A stretch of DNA of 44,636 bases. Source: JBMNTQ01 sp050945815. Lineage in GTDB: Bacteria > Bacillota > Clostridia > Christensenellales > JBMNTQ01. A program made the position numbers and the translations under genes. Each line of letters opens with the position of its first letter. The stretch's first letter is position 1. This document shows positions 24,842 through 32,100 of this stretch, one piece after another. The notes beneath the pieces are model-generated. The model did no database searches. It was not told the origin of the DNA and saw only the letters and a list, made by a program, of their open reading frames with translations. The stretch lies in contig JBMNTQ010000002.1 in NCBI GenBank assembly GCA_050945815.1, forward strand, positions 1 through 44,636, given 5' to 3'.

Positions 24842-26515
24842 ATGTCGGATATGCTGGAGCAGAGGGCCTCGAACTTTATCGAGGAGCTGATTGACGAGGA
24901 TTTGAAAAGCGGTGTGTACGATTATGTGCAGACCCGCTTCCCGCCAGAGCCCAACGGCTATTTGCATGTGGGGCATGCCAAGGCAATTTGCATTGATTTT
25001 GGCATGGCGGAGAAATATGACGGCGTGTGTAATTTGCGTTTTGATGATACCAACCCCCTCAAGGAGGACACGGAATATGTGGAGGCCATCATGGAGGATA
25101 TTCGATGGTTGGGGTTTGAGTGGAACGCGGTTTACTATGCGTCGGACTATTTTGAGCAAATGTACGGCTTTGCCTGCCAACTGATTGAGAAGGGCAAGGC
25201 TTATGTCTGCGACTTGAGCGCTGAGCAGATTCGGGAATACCGCGGCACGCTGACTGCGCCGGGGCAGGAGAGCCCGTATCGCACCCGCAGCGCGGAGGAA
25301 AGCTTGGATTTGTTCCAACGTATGCGGGCGGGGGAATTTCCCGACGGCAGCCGAGTTTTGCGCGCCAAGATAGACATGGCTTCGCCTAATTTGAATATGC
25401 GCGACCCGGTCTTATACCGGATTGCCCGGGTGCACCATCATAGGACCGGGGACGATTGGCTGATTTATCCTATGTATGATTTTGCTCATCCGCTGTCTGA
25501 TGCGGTGGAGGGCGTGACCCATTCCATCTGTACGCTGGAATTTGAGGACCATCGGCCTTTGTATGACTGGTGTTTGGAGCATGTGGGCTTTGAGCGGCCG
25601 CCGCGGCAGATTGAGTTTGCCCGGCTAAACCTTACGCGCACCATCATGAGCAAACGCTATTTGAAGCGGTTGGTGGATGGAGGCGTCGTTTCCGGCTGGG
25701 ATGACCCGCGTATGCCTACGATAGGCGGCTTGAGAAGGCGGGGCTATACGCCATACGCCATCCGGGATTTTTGCGGACGCATTGGCGTTGCCAAGGCCAA
25801 CAGCATGGTGGATGTGCGGTTGCTGGAGCATTGCGTGCGGGAGGACTTGAACCAGAATGCGGCGCGGGCGATGGCTGTGATTAGGCCGCTGAAGGTTGTG
25901 CTGGAGAACTGGCCGGCGGATACATTCGAGGACATTGAAGTGGAGAATAACCCCAATTGCCCGGAGGACGGCACCCATACCCTGCGCTTTGGCCGCGAGC
26001 TTTTCATCGAGCAGGAGGATTTTATGGAGCAGCCGCCTAAGAAGTTTTTCCGGCTGCGGCCCGGCGGAGAAGTGCGCCTGAGGGGTGCGTACATCATCAA
26101 ATGCGAGCGGGTGGAAAAGGACGAGGCGGGCAATGTGACCGGCCTTATTTGCAGCTACGATCCGGAAACGCGCAGCGGCAGCGGTGCGGGGAGGAAGGTG
26201 AAGGGGACGCTGCATTGGGTGGAAGCACAGTCGTCGGTTGTAGCCACTGTGCGGCAGTATGATTACCTGCTGGATGATGACGATGAATCCGGACGCGAAT
26301 TTATGGAGCGATTGAACCCTGAGTCTGTTGAGGTGTTGGAGGACTGCCGCATAGAACCGTTTGCTGCGGGAGTTTCTGTGGGCGAGCGGCTGCAGTTTAT
26401 GCGCCAGGGCTATTTTATCAAGGATGCAGACAGCGCTTCTTTGCAGCGCCCGGTCTTTAACCGGATTGTGGGCTTGAAGGACAGTTGGGCTAAGATGGGA
26501 GGGCAGGGGAAGTGA
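24842..26515 (+). CDS. glnS: Glutaminyl-tRNA synthetase
   Basis: 557 residues. Class I synthetase with the HIGH-type motif in PPEPNGYLHVGHAK (about 34-47) and MSKR in place of KMSKS (TIMSKRYLKRL). GlnRS-specific features include RFDDTNPLKEDTEYVEAIMEDI and the beta-barrel anticodon-binding region with DGTHTLRFGRELFIEQEDF. It charges tRNA-Gln directly; most Firmicutes instead use GatCAB on Glu-tRNA-Gln, so this organism has, at least additionally, the direct route. The ATG follows GGAGG. Its stop overlaps the GTG start of the next gene by 4 nt. Confidence 0.96.
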   Translation: MSDMLEQRASNFIEELIDEDLKSGVYDYVQTRFPPEPNGYLHVGHAKAICIDFGMAEKYDGVCNLRFDDTNPLKEDTEYVEAIMEDIRWLGFEWNAVYYASDYFEQMYGFACQLIEKGKAYVCDLSAEQIREYRGTLTAPGQESPYRTRSAEESLDLFQRMRAGEFPDGSRVLRAKIDMASPNLNMRDPVLYRIARVHHHRTGDDWLIYPMYDFAHPLSDAVEGVTHSICTLEFEDHRPLYDWCLEHVGFERPPRQIEFARLNLTRTIMSKRYLKRLVDGGVVSGWDDPRMPTIGGLRRRGYTPYAIRDFCGRIGVAKANSMVDVRLLEHCVREDLNQNAARAMAVIRPLKVVLENWPADTFEDIEVENNPNCPEDGTHTLRFGRELFIEQEDFMEQPPKKFFRLRPGGEVRLRGAYIIKCERVEKDEAGNVTGLICSYDPETRSGSGAGRKVKGTLHWVEAQSSVVATVRQYDYLLDDDDESGREFMERLNPESVEVLEDCRIEPFAAGVSVGERLQFMRQGYFIKDADSASLQRPVFNRIVGLKDSWAKMGGQGK

Positions 26516-26799
26516 GTGCGAGCATTTTGGAAATGATTATGCTGCTTTGCTTCGGCGCTTCCTGGCCGGTTTCCATCCATAAAACGTATACGTCGCGGAC
26601 AGCAAAAGGGAAAAGTGCGATTTTTCTGATCTTGCTGGAAGTGGGTTATCTTTGTGGCATTGTCAACAAGCTGGTATTTGGGCCGCAGAATTATGTGGTG
26701 TTTTTCTATGTGTTGAACCTGGTGTTGGTGTTTGTTGATTTGATGCTGCATCTTAGGAACCGAAAACTTGACAGGGAGAGAGAGGAAGGCAAGGCATGA
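26512..26799 (+). CDS. Small three-helix membrane protein, PQ-loop/SemiSWEET-like
   Basis: 95 residues from a GTG overlapping the glnS stop (GTGA). There are three hydrophobic helices, at about 5-20, 34-56 and 62-82, and a highly charged C-terminal tail. The first helix contains a WPVSIHKTY segment and the loop TSRTAKGKS, resembling the PQ-loop motif and following loop of SemiSWEET-type half transporters. I infer a dimeric transporter-like fold; no substrate can be named. It is locked between two synthetase genes, with 4-nt overlaps at both ends (its TGA overlaps the gltX ATG), so its translation is coupled to theirs. Confidence 0.75.
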   Translation: MSASILEMIMLLCFGASWPVSIHKTYTSRTAKGKSAIFLILLEVGYLCGIVNKLVFGPQNYVVFFYVLNLVLVFVDLMLHLRNRKLDREREEGKA

Positions 26800-28253
26800 A
26801 AGTAAGAACCCGATTTGCCCCCAGTCCGACGGGATATTTGCACATCGGCGGGCTGAGGACGGCGCTTTATGGCTATCTGTTCGCTAAGAAGCATGGCGGT
26901 GACTTCATTTTGCGTATTGAGGATACGGACCAGGAACGCTATGTGGAGGGCGCTACGGAAGTGATTTATAAGACTCTGCAATTGACCGGCCTCTATTATG
27001 ACGAGGGGCCGGATATAGGCGGGGAATATGGCCCGTATGTTCAGACCCAGCGGCGCGATATTTACCAGCGCCATGCCCATGAACTGGTGGAGCGGGGCGG
27101 CGCGTATTACTGCTTTTGTACGAAGGAGCGCCTGGACGCCTTGCGGGGCGAATATGAGCGGCGTGGCGAGACGTTTCGCTATGATAAGCATTGCAGAGCC
27201 ATTCCTCGGGAGCAGGCGGCTGCGCGCAGGGCTGCGGGGGAGCCTTATGTGATCCGCCAGGATATGCCCACCACCGGCGAGACTGTATTTGACGATGTGG
27301 TGTATGGGCGTATTGTGGTGGAGAATGATACGCTGGATGATACGGTGTTGATGAAATCTGACGGGTTGCCTACCTATAATTTTGCGAATGTGGTGGATGA
27401 CCATTTGATGGAGATCAGCCATGTGATTCGGGGGTCGGAGTATTTGTCTTCGACGCCTAAGTATAACCTTTTATATCAGGCGTTTGGCTGGGAGCTGCCG
27501 GTATATCTGCATTTGCCGCCGGTGATGAAGGACCATGGGAAGAAGCTTTCCAAGCGGGACGGGGACGCCTCTTTTGAGGACTTTTTGGAAAAAGGGTACT
27601 TGAAGGAAGCCATTGTGAATTATATTGCCCTTTTGGGCTGGAACCCCGGCACCAATCAAGAAAAGTTTACCCTTTCAGAGCTGTGTGAGGCGTTTGATAT
27701 CAAGGGCATCAGCAAATCGCCGGCAATTTTCGATGAGAATAAACTGGCTTGGCTTAACGGCGAATATATCCGTGCGATGGCGCCGGAAGAATTTGACGCG
27801 ATTGCCCAGCCGTATTATGATTGCTGCTGGCAGCGTGGGCGCTTTGATACCGAGGTTCTTAGCAGGAGCTTGCAGCCGCGGGTGGACGTGCTTTCGCAGA
27901 TTCCGGAGAAGGTGGGGTTTTTGGCCCAGTTGCCGGACTATGACATCGGACTGTTCGTTCATAAGAAGATGAAGACCGACCCTGAAAAGGCTTTGGGCGC
28001 TTTGCGGGCGGCGCAGCCTGTGTTGCAGGAGCTTGCGGACTGGGATGAGGCCAGTTTGCAGGATGCTATGACGAAGCTGGCGGCGGCACTGGGCATCAAG
28101 AACGGACAGCTTTTGTGGCCGTTGCGCATTGCCCTGGCGGGGCAGGAAGTGACCCCTGGCGGCGCCTATGAAATTGCTGTAACGCTGGGGCGCGAGGAAT
28201 CGCTTCGGCGGCTGGGTGTGGGCCTTGGGAAGCTGGAAGCGGCGGCAAAATGA
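26796..28253 (+). CDS. gltX: Glutamyl-tRNA synthetase
   Basis: 485 residues, full length. HIGH-type motif in FAPSPTGYLHIGG (residues 7-19) and KLSKRDGD near 249-256 for ATP binding. FILRIEDTDQER is the glutamate/tRNA-binding signature. A helical anticodon-binding domain forms the C-terminal third. It attaches glutamate to tRNA-Glu. The ATG overlaps the preceding stop, and a strong independent promoter begins the next operon 20 nt downstream. With glnS just upstream, a strictly discriminating type is expected; this was not tested here. Confidence 0.97.
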   Translation: MKVRTRFAPSPTGYLHIGGLRTALYGYLFAKKHGGDFILRIEDTDQERYVEGATEVIYKTLQLTGLYYDEGPDIGGEYGPYVQTQRRDIYQRHAHELVERGGAYYCFCTKERLDALRGEYERRGETFRYDKHCRAIPREQAAARRAAGEPYVIRQDMPTTGETVFDDVVYGRIVVENDTLDDTVLMKSDGLPTYNFANVVDDHLMEISHVIRGSEYLSSTPKYNLLYQAFGWELPVYLHLPPVMKDHGKKLSKRDGDASFEDFLEKGYLKEAIVNYIALLGWNPGTNQEKFTLSELCEAFDIKGISKSPAIFDENKLAWLNGEYIRAMAPEEFDAIAQPYYDCCWQRGRFDTEVLSRSLQPRVDVLSQIPEKVGFLAQLPDYDIGLFVHKKMKTDPEKALGALRAAQPVLQELADWDEASLQDAMTKLAAALGIKNGQLLWPLRIALAGQEVTPGGAYEIAVTLGREESLRRLGVGLGKLEAAAK

Positions 28254-28272
28254 GAGAAATTTTAAAAAAACC

Positions 28273-28301
28273 TTGAAAAGTGTGAGGGTTTAGGCTATAA
28301 T
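28273..28301 (+). promoter_or_regulatory. rpsF operon promoter
   Basis: TTGAAA (28273-28278), a 17-nt spacer, TATAAT (28296-28301). Start of the rpsF-ssb-rpsR operon, right after gltX. Confidence 0.85.
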
Positions 28302-28311
28302 TCATTATTGC

Positions 28312-28345
28312 GTCCTTGTCCTTGTTTTGCAAGGGCCGTAAGACC
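28312..28345 (+). promoter_or_regulatory. Candidate S6:S18 autoregulatory leader hairpin
   Basis: CCTTG (28320-28324) pairs with CAAGG (28330-28334). An outer GTC/GAC helix leaves an unpaired GCCGTAA on the 3' side. An S6:S18 complex is known to bind CCG-containing leaders of this operon in many bacteria. Placement fits; the structure was drawn by eye. Confidence 0.5.
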
Positions 28346-28366
28346 AAAAGGAGGTGAAAACGCGTT

Positions 28367-28657
28367 ATGAATCAGTATGAAGTACTCTACATCATCAACG
28401 CTGGATTGGATGAGGAAGCTACCAAGGCTTTGATTGAGAAGTTTAGCGGCGTCGTGACGGAAAACGGCGGCGTGGTGGACAGCATTGATGAATGGGGCAA
28501 GCGCCGGCTGGCATACTTGATCGACGATATGAGCGAAGGCTTTTATGTGTTGATGAAGTTCCAGGCTAAGGGCGAAGTGCCTACGGAGCTGGAGCGTAAT
28601 TTTAAAATTACCGACGGCGTCATGCGTTATCTGATCACTCGTCAGGACGATAATTAA
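28367..28657 (+). CDS. rpsF: Ribosomal protein S6
   Basis: 96 residues, standard length. The N-terminal NQYEVLYIINAGLDEEATK, the central DEWGKRRLAYLIDDMSEGFYVLMKF and the C-terminal FKITDGVMRYLITR are diagnostic. It is a 30S platform protein that binds with S18. AAGGAGG lies upstream of the ATG. First gene of rpsF-ssb-rpsR. Confidence 0.98.
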   Translation: MNQYEVLYIINAGLDEEATKALIEKFSGVVTENGGVVDSIDEWGKRRLAYLIDDMSEGFYVLMKFQAKGEVPTELERNFKITDGVMRYLITRQDDN

Positions 28658-28672
28658 AGGCGGTGGAGTTTC

Positions 28673-29098
28673 GTGAATAAGGCAATTGTTATTGGTAATC
28701 TGACTAGAGACCCGGAGGCGCGGTCCACGACCGGAGGCGTATCGGTGTGCAGCTTTACGGTTGCCGTGCAACGGCGCTTTACCAACCAGCAGGGAGAACG
28801 GGAGACGGACTTTATTCCCGTTGTCGCTTGGCGTACCCTGGCGGATACTTGTACTCGTTATTTGCGGAAGGGGAGCAAGGTGGCCGTTAGCGGCAGAATT
28901 CAGGTGCGCAGCTATGACGCACAGGATGGCAGCAAACGATATATTACGGAGATCGTTGCGGATGAGGTTCAGTTTTTGGATCGTTTTGGCGCGGGTGCAA
29001 CCCAGGAGCAGGGTGAGCAGCGTTCGCCGCAGCCGCAATTTAATGACGAGGTTCCCGGGTTTACTGTGGTAGACGATGATGACGAACTGCCCTTTTAA
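28673..29098 (+). CDS. ssb: Single-stranded DNA-binding protein
   Basis: 141 residues from a GTG at 28673 (GGTGGAG upstream). An OB-fold spans residues 1-105 (NKAIVIGNLTRDPEAR at the start; VAVSGRIQVRSYDAQDGSKRY later). A short linker leads to the acidic tip DDDDELPF that recruits repair and replication partners. It lies between the genes for S6 and S18, the standard bacterial arrangement. Confidence 0.98.
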   Translation: MNKAIVIGNLTRDPEARSTTGGVSVCSFTVAVQRRFTNQQGERETDFIPVVAWRTLADTCTRYLRKGSKVAVSGRIQVRSYDAQDGSKRYITEIVADEVQFLDRFGAGATQEQGEQRSPQPQFNDEVPGFTVVDDDDELPF

Positions 29099-29121
29099 TC
29101 GAAGATTTGATGTAAAGGAGA

Positions 29122-29373
29122 ATGGCTATGAGCGAAGATCGTGCAAGACGACCGCGCAACCGTCGGGCCAAGCGCCGGGTTTGTGCGTTTTGTGTTGATA
29201 AAGTAGATCGTATTGATTATAAAGATGTGGCAAGATTGCGCAAATGCTTGACTGAGCGTGGCAAAATTATGCCCCGTCGTATGTCCGGCACTTGTGCCAA
29301 GCATCAGAGGAAGCTGGCGGCTGCTATTAAGCGGTCGCGGATTGTTGCCCTGTTGCCCTATGTGACTGACTAA
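29122..29373 (+). CDS. rpsR: Ribosomal protein S18 (cysteine-containing form)
   Basis: 83 residues. RRAKRRVCAFC, IDYKDVARLRKCL and RRMSGTCAKHQRKLAAAIKRSR are the S18 landmarks. The C-x2-C pair plus C-x2-H suggest the zinc-binding version; many bacteria also carry a Cys-less copy expressed under zinc limitation. A terminator follows directly, so rplI and dnaB, common next genes, are not in this operon. Confidence 0.97.
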   Translation: MAMSEDRARRPRNRRAKRRVCAFCVDKVDRIDYKDVARLRKCLTERGKIMPRRMSGTCAKHQRKLAAAIKRSRIVALLPYVTD

Positions 29374-29383
29374 GGATAGAAAG

Positions 29384-29413
29384 CCTCCGGCAGAAAAGCC
29401 GGGGGTTTTTTTG
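29384..29413 (+). terminator. Terminator of rpsF-ssb-rpsR
   Basis: CCTCCGGC (29384-29391) pairs with GCCGGGGG (29398-29405), followed by seven T. Confidence 0.92.
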
Positions 29414-29504
29414 TTTTGCTTTATGGATGGGAGGGAGACCTTCCATTTGTTTTCTGTCCGCGGCTGGCAGACCCGATTTCGTTTAGCAAGGGGAGGGTTT
29501 GGAC

Positions 29505-29582
29505 ATGCCGAAGAAAAAGGCAGCTAACGTTTTGAAGAGAGCAGACAGGACTGTTTGCGGGCGGATCGAAGCAGGCTTGTAG
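29505..29582 (+). other. Possible 25-codon ORF in the rpsR-thiT gap
   Basis: In the 330-nt stretch between the rpsR terminator and the thiT promoter, an ATG at 29505 follows GGGGAGG with an 8-nt spacer and opens 25 codons starting MPKKKAANVLKRADR. The peptide is basic and matches no family I know. No clear promoter is seen. The rest of the gap holds only a GC-rich imperfect hairpin near 29654-29672. Confidence 0.25.
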
Positions 29583-29740
29583 AGGGCAGGCCACAACAGG
29601 CACCGGAAACCGACGCTGGAAACAGGGCCATGCAGGCGCATATGAGACATCCTCGGCTATGCCGGGGACTGGTTGTTTTGGGCTGGGTATGGCAGGGAAG
29701 GGCGGGAGGACTGGCGACGGAGAGAAAATAGGCAAAGGGC

Positions 29741-29769
29741 TTGACAAGCGGGGGATTTATTAGTATGCT
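29741..29769 (+). promoter_or_regulatory. thiT promoter
   Basis: TTGACA (29741-29746), a 17-nt spacer, TATGCT (29764-29769), placed just before the TPP aptamer. Confidence 0.8.
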
Positions 29770-29791
29770 TTTAATGAACTGAATCGTGTTG

Positions 29792-29877
29792 TCCGCTGGG
29801 GGCGCCGTAATGGCTGAGATGCATAGACTATGCAGAACCCTTGGAACCTGTTGGATAATTCCAACGAAGGGAAGCGG
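29792..29877 (+). promoter_or_regulatory. TPP riboswitch (THI element)
   Basis: All conserved blocks are visible: CCGCTGGGGG, GGCTGAGAT, ACCCTTGGAACCTG, TTGGATAATTCCAACG and AAGGGAAGCGG closing onto the 5' stem. TPP binding should favour the terminator at 29914-29947 and repress thiT. Confidence 0.96.
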
Positions 29878-29913
29878 CAAAGAACAGCGGATTTGCTGTT
29901 TGATGTGCTACTT

Positions 29914-29947
29914 CCCCGTACTGTTTAGAGTACGGGTTTTGCTTTTT
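29914..29947 (+). terminator. Terminator of the TPP riboswitch
   Basis: CCCGTACT pairs with AGTACGGG (to 29936), followed by TTTTGCTTTTT. It lies between aptamer and thiT. A second small hairpin (AACAGC/GCTGTT, 29883-29900) precedes it. Confidence 0.85.
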
Positions 29948-29989
29948 ACCTCCGCAGACAGACGAAATTTTGCAGGGGGGTGTTTTATT

Positions 29990-30679
29990 TTGGAACCTAT
30001 TCTAGATACTGAGAAAATTACATCGTATTTGTACATTGTGATTCCCGTCGTTGTAATCGGGCTGATTGCGCTTTTTGCGCTGATTGGGAGCCGGAAAAAG
30101 CAAGGCGCGCAGGGCGGGAAATGGAATACGAGGACGCTGACAATGGCGGCGATTTGCATCGCGCTGGGCTTTGCGCTTTCTTATATCCGCATTGTGCATT
30201 TGCCGCAGGGCGGCTCGGTTACGCCGGCCAGTATGCTGCCGCTTATGCTGTTTGCCTATTTGTACGGCCCGCGAAAGGGGTTTTTAGCCTGTATGGCCTA
30301 TGGGCTGCTGCAGCTGCTCCAGGACCCATATATCGTACACTGGGCGCAGGCGATTGTGGATTATTTGTTTGCGTTTATGGCGCTGGGCTTGGCGGGGATC
30401 TTTTCTAAGGCCAGGATTGCTATTGGGAAGAGCCGGCAGCTGAATACCATTTTGCCGGGTATTGTTCTGGCGGCACTGGGGCGCTATATATGCCATACGG
30501 CGAGCGGTATCATTTTCTTTGCTGTGTATGCGGAGGGAACCGGCCTGAGCGTGTTCGCTTACTCTGCAGGATATAATGTTTATGTGTTGGTGGAAGGGGC
30601 GCTGTGCTTGGTGTTGATGCTGATTCCCCAGATGCAGAGGTTTGCTCTGGCCAGGCGGTTGGAGGTTCGGGGGGGATAG
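29990..30679 (+). CDS. thiT: ECF transporter S-component for thiamine
   Basis: 229 residues from a TTG at 29990, preceded by GGGGGG with a 9-nt spacer. The frame stays open through the riboswitch, but those codons are not plausible protein. One N-terminal helix (about 10-32) precedes the ThiT core of roughly six helices. The core includes ALGFALSYIRIVHLPQGGSVTPASMLP and YGPRKGFLACMAYGLLQLLQDPYIVHWAQ, the region that holds thiamine in ThiT. It needs the shared ECF energising module, which is not in this window. The TPP riboswitch supports the substrate call. Confidence 0.93.
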   Translation: MEPILDTEKITSYLYIVIPVVVIGLIALFALIGSRKKQGAQGGKWNTRTLTMAAICIALGFALSYIRIVHLPQGGSVTPASMLPLMLFAYLYGPRKGFLACMAYGLLQLLQDPYIVHWAQAIVDYLFAFMALGLAGIFSKARIAIGKSRQLNTILPGIVLAALGRYICHTASGIIFFAVYAEGTGLSVFAYSAGYNVYVLVEGALCLVLMLIPQMQRFALARRLEVRGG

Positions 30680-30718
30680 GCTGCTGTTTTCGATCAAACA
30701 GAATTGGCGCGGATTTCT

Positions 30719-30755
30719 AAAGCCCAAGGGAAGAAAAATGCTTCCCTTGGGCTTT
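30719..30755. terminator. Hairpin between convergent thiT and corA
   Basis: A 15-bp inverted repeat (30719-30733 with 30741-30755) with only weak T-richness on either side. Its position between converging genes argues for a shared terminator. Confidence 0.65.
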
Positions 30756-30786
30756 GGTGGATAGAAGAGGGGTTTTGTGCCAATGG

Positions 30787-31719
30787 CTAGAGCATCTTCT
30801 TTCGCCACATGATCAGAGCTGTGATCAGGGCGGATAGGCCGGAGATGCCGGTTACAATCCAGAAGCCGTTGCTGTGCTGCTCGAAAGGCACGGGGACGTT
30901 CATGCCCCACAGGGCGGCCACAAACGAGGGGATGGCAATGATGATGGTGATGGCCGCGAGGAACTTCATGACGATGTTGAGGTTGTTGGAGATGACCGAA
31001 GCGAATGCGTCCATCGTGCCGCTTAATATGTCGCGGTAGATGTTACACATTTCAATGGCCTGCTTGTTCTCGATGATGACATCTTCCAACAGGTCTGTGT
31101 CGTCTGGAAATTTTTTGACGTCCTCGATGCGCAGCATGCGCTCTAGTACCACTTCGTTGCCCTTGAGGGATGTGCTGAAGAACACGAGGCTCTTTTCCAG
31201 GCGCAGCATTTGGATCAGCTCGCGGTTTTTCATGGACCGGTGCAGTTCCTGCTCGACGCGGATACTGGTTTTGTCGATCAGGCGCAGGTATTGCAGGTAT
31301 TTGGTGGATATTTTGTATAGAATTTGCAGGATGAACCGGGTTTTCTTGGCAGTGTAGAAATTCCGGGTGTACTGGGTGATGAAATCGGTGATGATGCTGG
31401 TTTCTTGAAGGCAGATGGTGACGATGGCGTCTTGGGTTAGGATGATGCCTAAAGGCAGCGTGTTGTATACATGGGAGCCGCCTTCCGGCATAGCGTAGGG
31501 AATGTCTACGATGATAAAGATGACGCCGTCTTCTAATTCAATCCGCGCCCGCTCTTCATCGTCTAGCGGCGCGTGCAGCATTTCGGTTTCGAGGTGAAGC
31601 GCCTCGCTTACCTGGGAGATTTCCTCCGGGGAGGGGTTGCAAAGATGCACCCAAATCCCGCTTTCGGAGAAGGTTGCTTCGCGTAGTTTTTCGTTTTCTG
31701 TTTTGTGAATATAGAGCAT
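30787..31719 (-). CDS. CorA family divalent-cation transporter
   Basis: 310 residues from the ATG at 31719, which has AAAGAGGG 8 nt upstream; an in-frame ATG at 31740 lacks a site. A long cytoplasmic alpha/beta funnel domain is followed by the stalk helix and two C-terminal helices (about 252-272 and 283-303). The signature WGMNVPVPF joins them (GMN near 270-272). CorA pentamers carry Mg2+ (or Co2+/Ni2+) inward. The tail MWRKKML is basic, as expected. A 360-nt leader with its own promoter precedes the gene. Metal specificity within the family cannot be read from sequence. Confidence 0.93.
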   Translation of the reverse strand: MLYIHKTENEKLREATFSESGIWVHLCNPSPEEISQVSEALHLETEMLHAPLDDEERARIELEDGVIFIIVDIPYAMPEGGSHVYNTLPLGIILTQDAIVTICLQETSIITDFITQYTRNFYTAKKTRFILQILYKISTKYLQYLRLIDKTSIRVEQELHRSMKNRELIQMLRLEKSLVFFSTSLKGNEVVLERMLRIEDVKKFPDDTDLLEDVIIENKQAIEMCNIYRDILSGTMDAFASVISNNLNIVMKFLAAITIIIAIPSFVAALWGMNVPVPFEQHSNGFWIVTGISGLSALITALIMWRKKML

Positions 31720-32055
31720 ATGAAAAACCCTCTTTCTCATGGGTGCAGCTTGGCATGGCCTGCCCCATTGCTTTTTTTACGGCACAAAAAAACAGACGCT
31801 TACCACAAAGAATAAATAGGGACAGCGTGCTTTACCTGTGCCGCGAGAAATAGCGGCTTTGCATAATGTTGGAAAATGCTTTGATAACGGAAAAGAAAGG
31901 TCGGTTAGACGCTTTTTGGCGCAAACCGGTTTTTCCCAGCAAGCTGAAAGCAAGTTTTCACGATTATGCCGCTACTACCGCCGTCTTCCACCGGTTTGCA
32001 CCTCCTTGATTAAGAAAAATAATAGTGAGAGAAAAAAATGGAACTCTCAACTTTT
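31720..32055 (-). other. Long structured corA leader of unknown type
   Basis: From the promoter at 32084-32056 to corA there are about 330 nt. The minus strand shows GGTGCAAACCGG (from 32002) complementary to CCGGTTTGCGCC (to 31919), enclosing about 60 nt. A GCCGC/GCGGC hairpin near 31856-31839 follows, then CGGCACA matching TGTGCCG with a run of seven T between. AAGCGTCT occurs twice. I do not find M-box, NiCo, Mn, fluoride or c-di-GMP signatures. A 28-codon ORF lies inside (separate entry). Confidence 0.45.
31905..31991 (-). other. Possible 28-codon leader ORF upstream of corA
   Basis: A GTG at 31991 has AAGGAGG 9 nt upstream and opens 28 codons ending in TAA (31907-31905). The peptide begins MEDGGSSGIIVKTC. 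It lies inside the long inverted repeat of the corA leader, so its translation could affect leader folding. No homologue is known to me. Confidence 0.3.
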
Positions 32056-32084
32056 ATCATATTCCATGGGGCGGGAACTGTCAA
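32056..32084 (-). promoter_or_regulatory. corA promoter
   Basis: Minus strand: TTGACA (32084-32079), a 17-nt spacer, TATGAT (32061-32056), starting right after the mnmG stop. Confidence 0.8.
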
Positions 32085-32100
32085 CCTGCGGGCAAAAATT

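Noticed and set aside
24227..25318. 363-codon minus-strand ORF opposite the NYN-LOTUS and glnS genes
   Set aside because: It spans the gap and two well-supported genes antisense; low-complexity basic translation, no ribosome-binding site and no family resemblance.
31720..32055. M-box (Mg2+) riboswitch upstream of corA
   Set aside because: The expected M-box conserved segments (GUUAGGUGAGGCUCC and GCUGCUGCC) are not seen on the minus strand.
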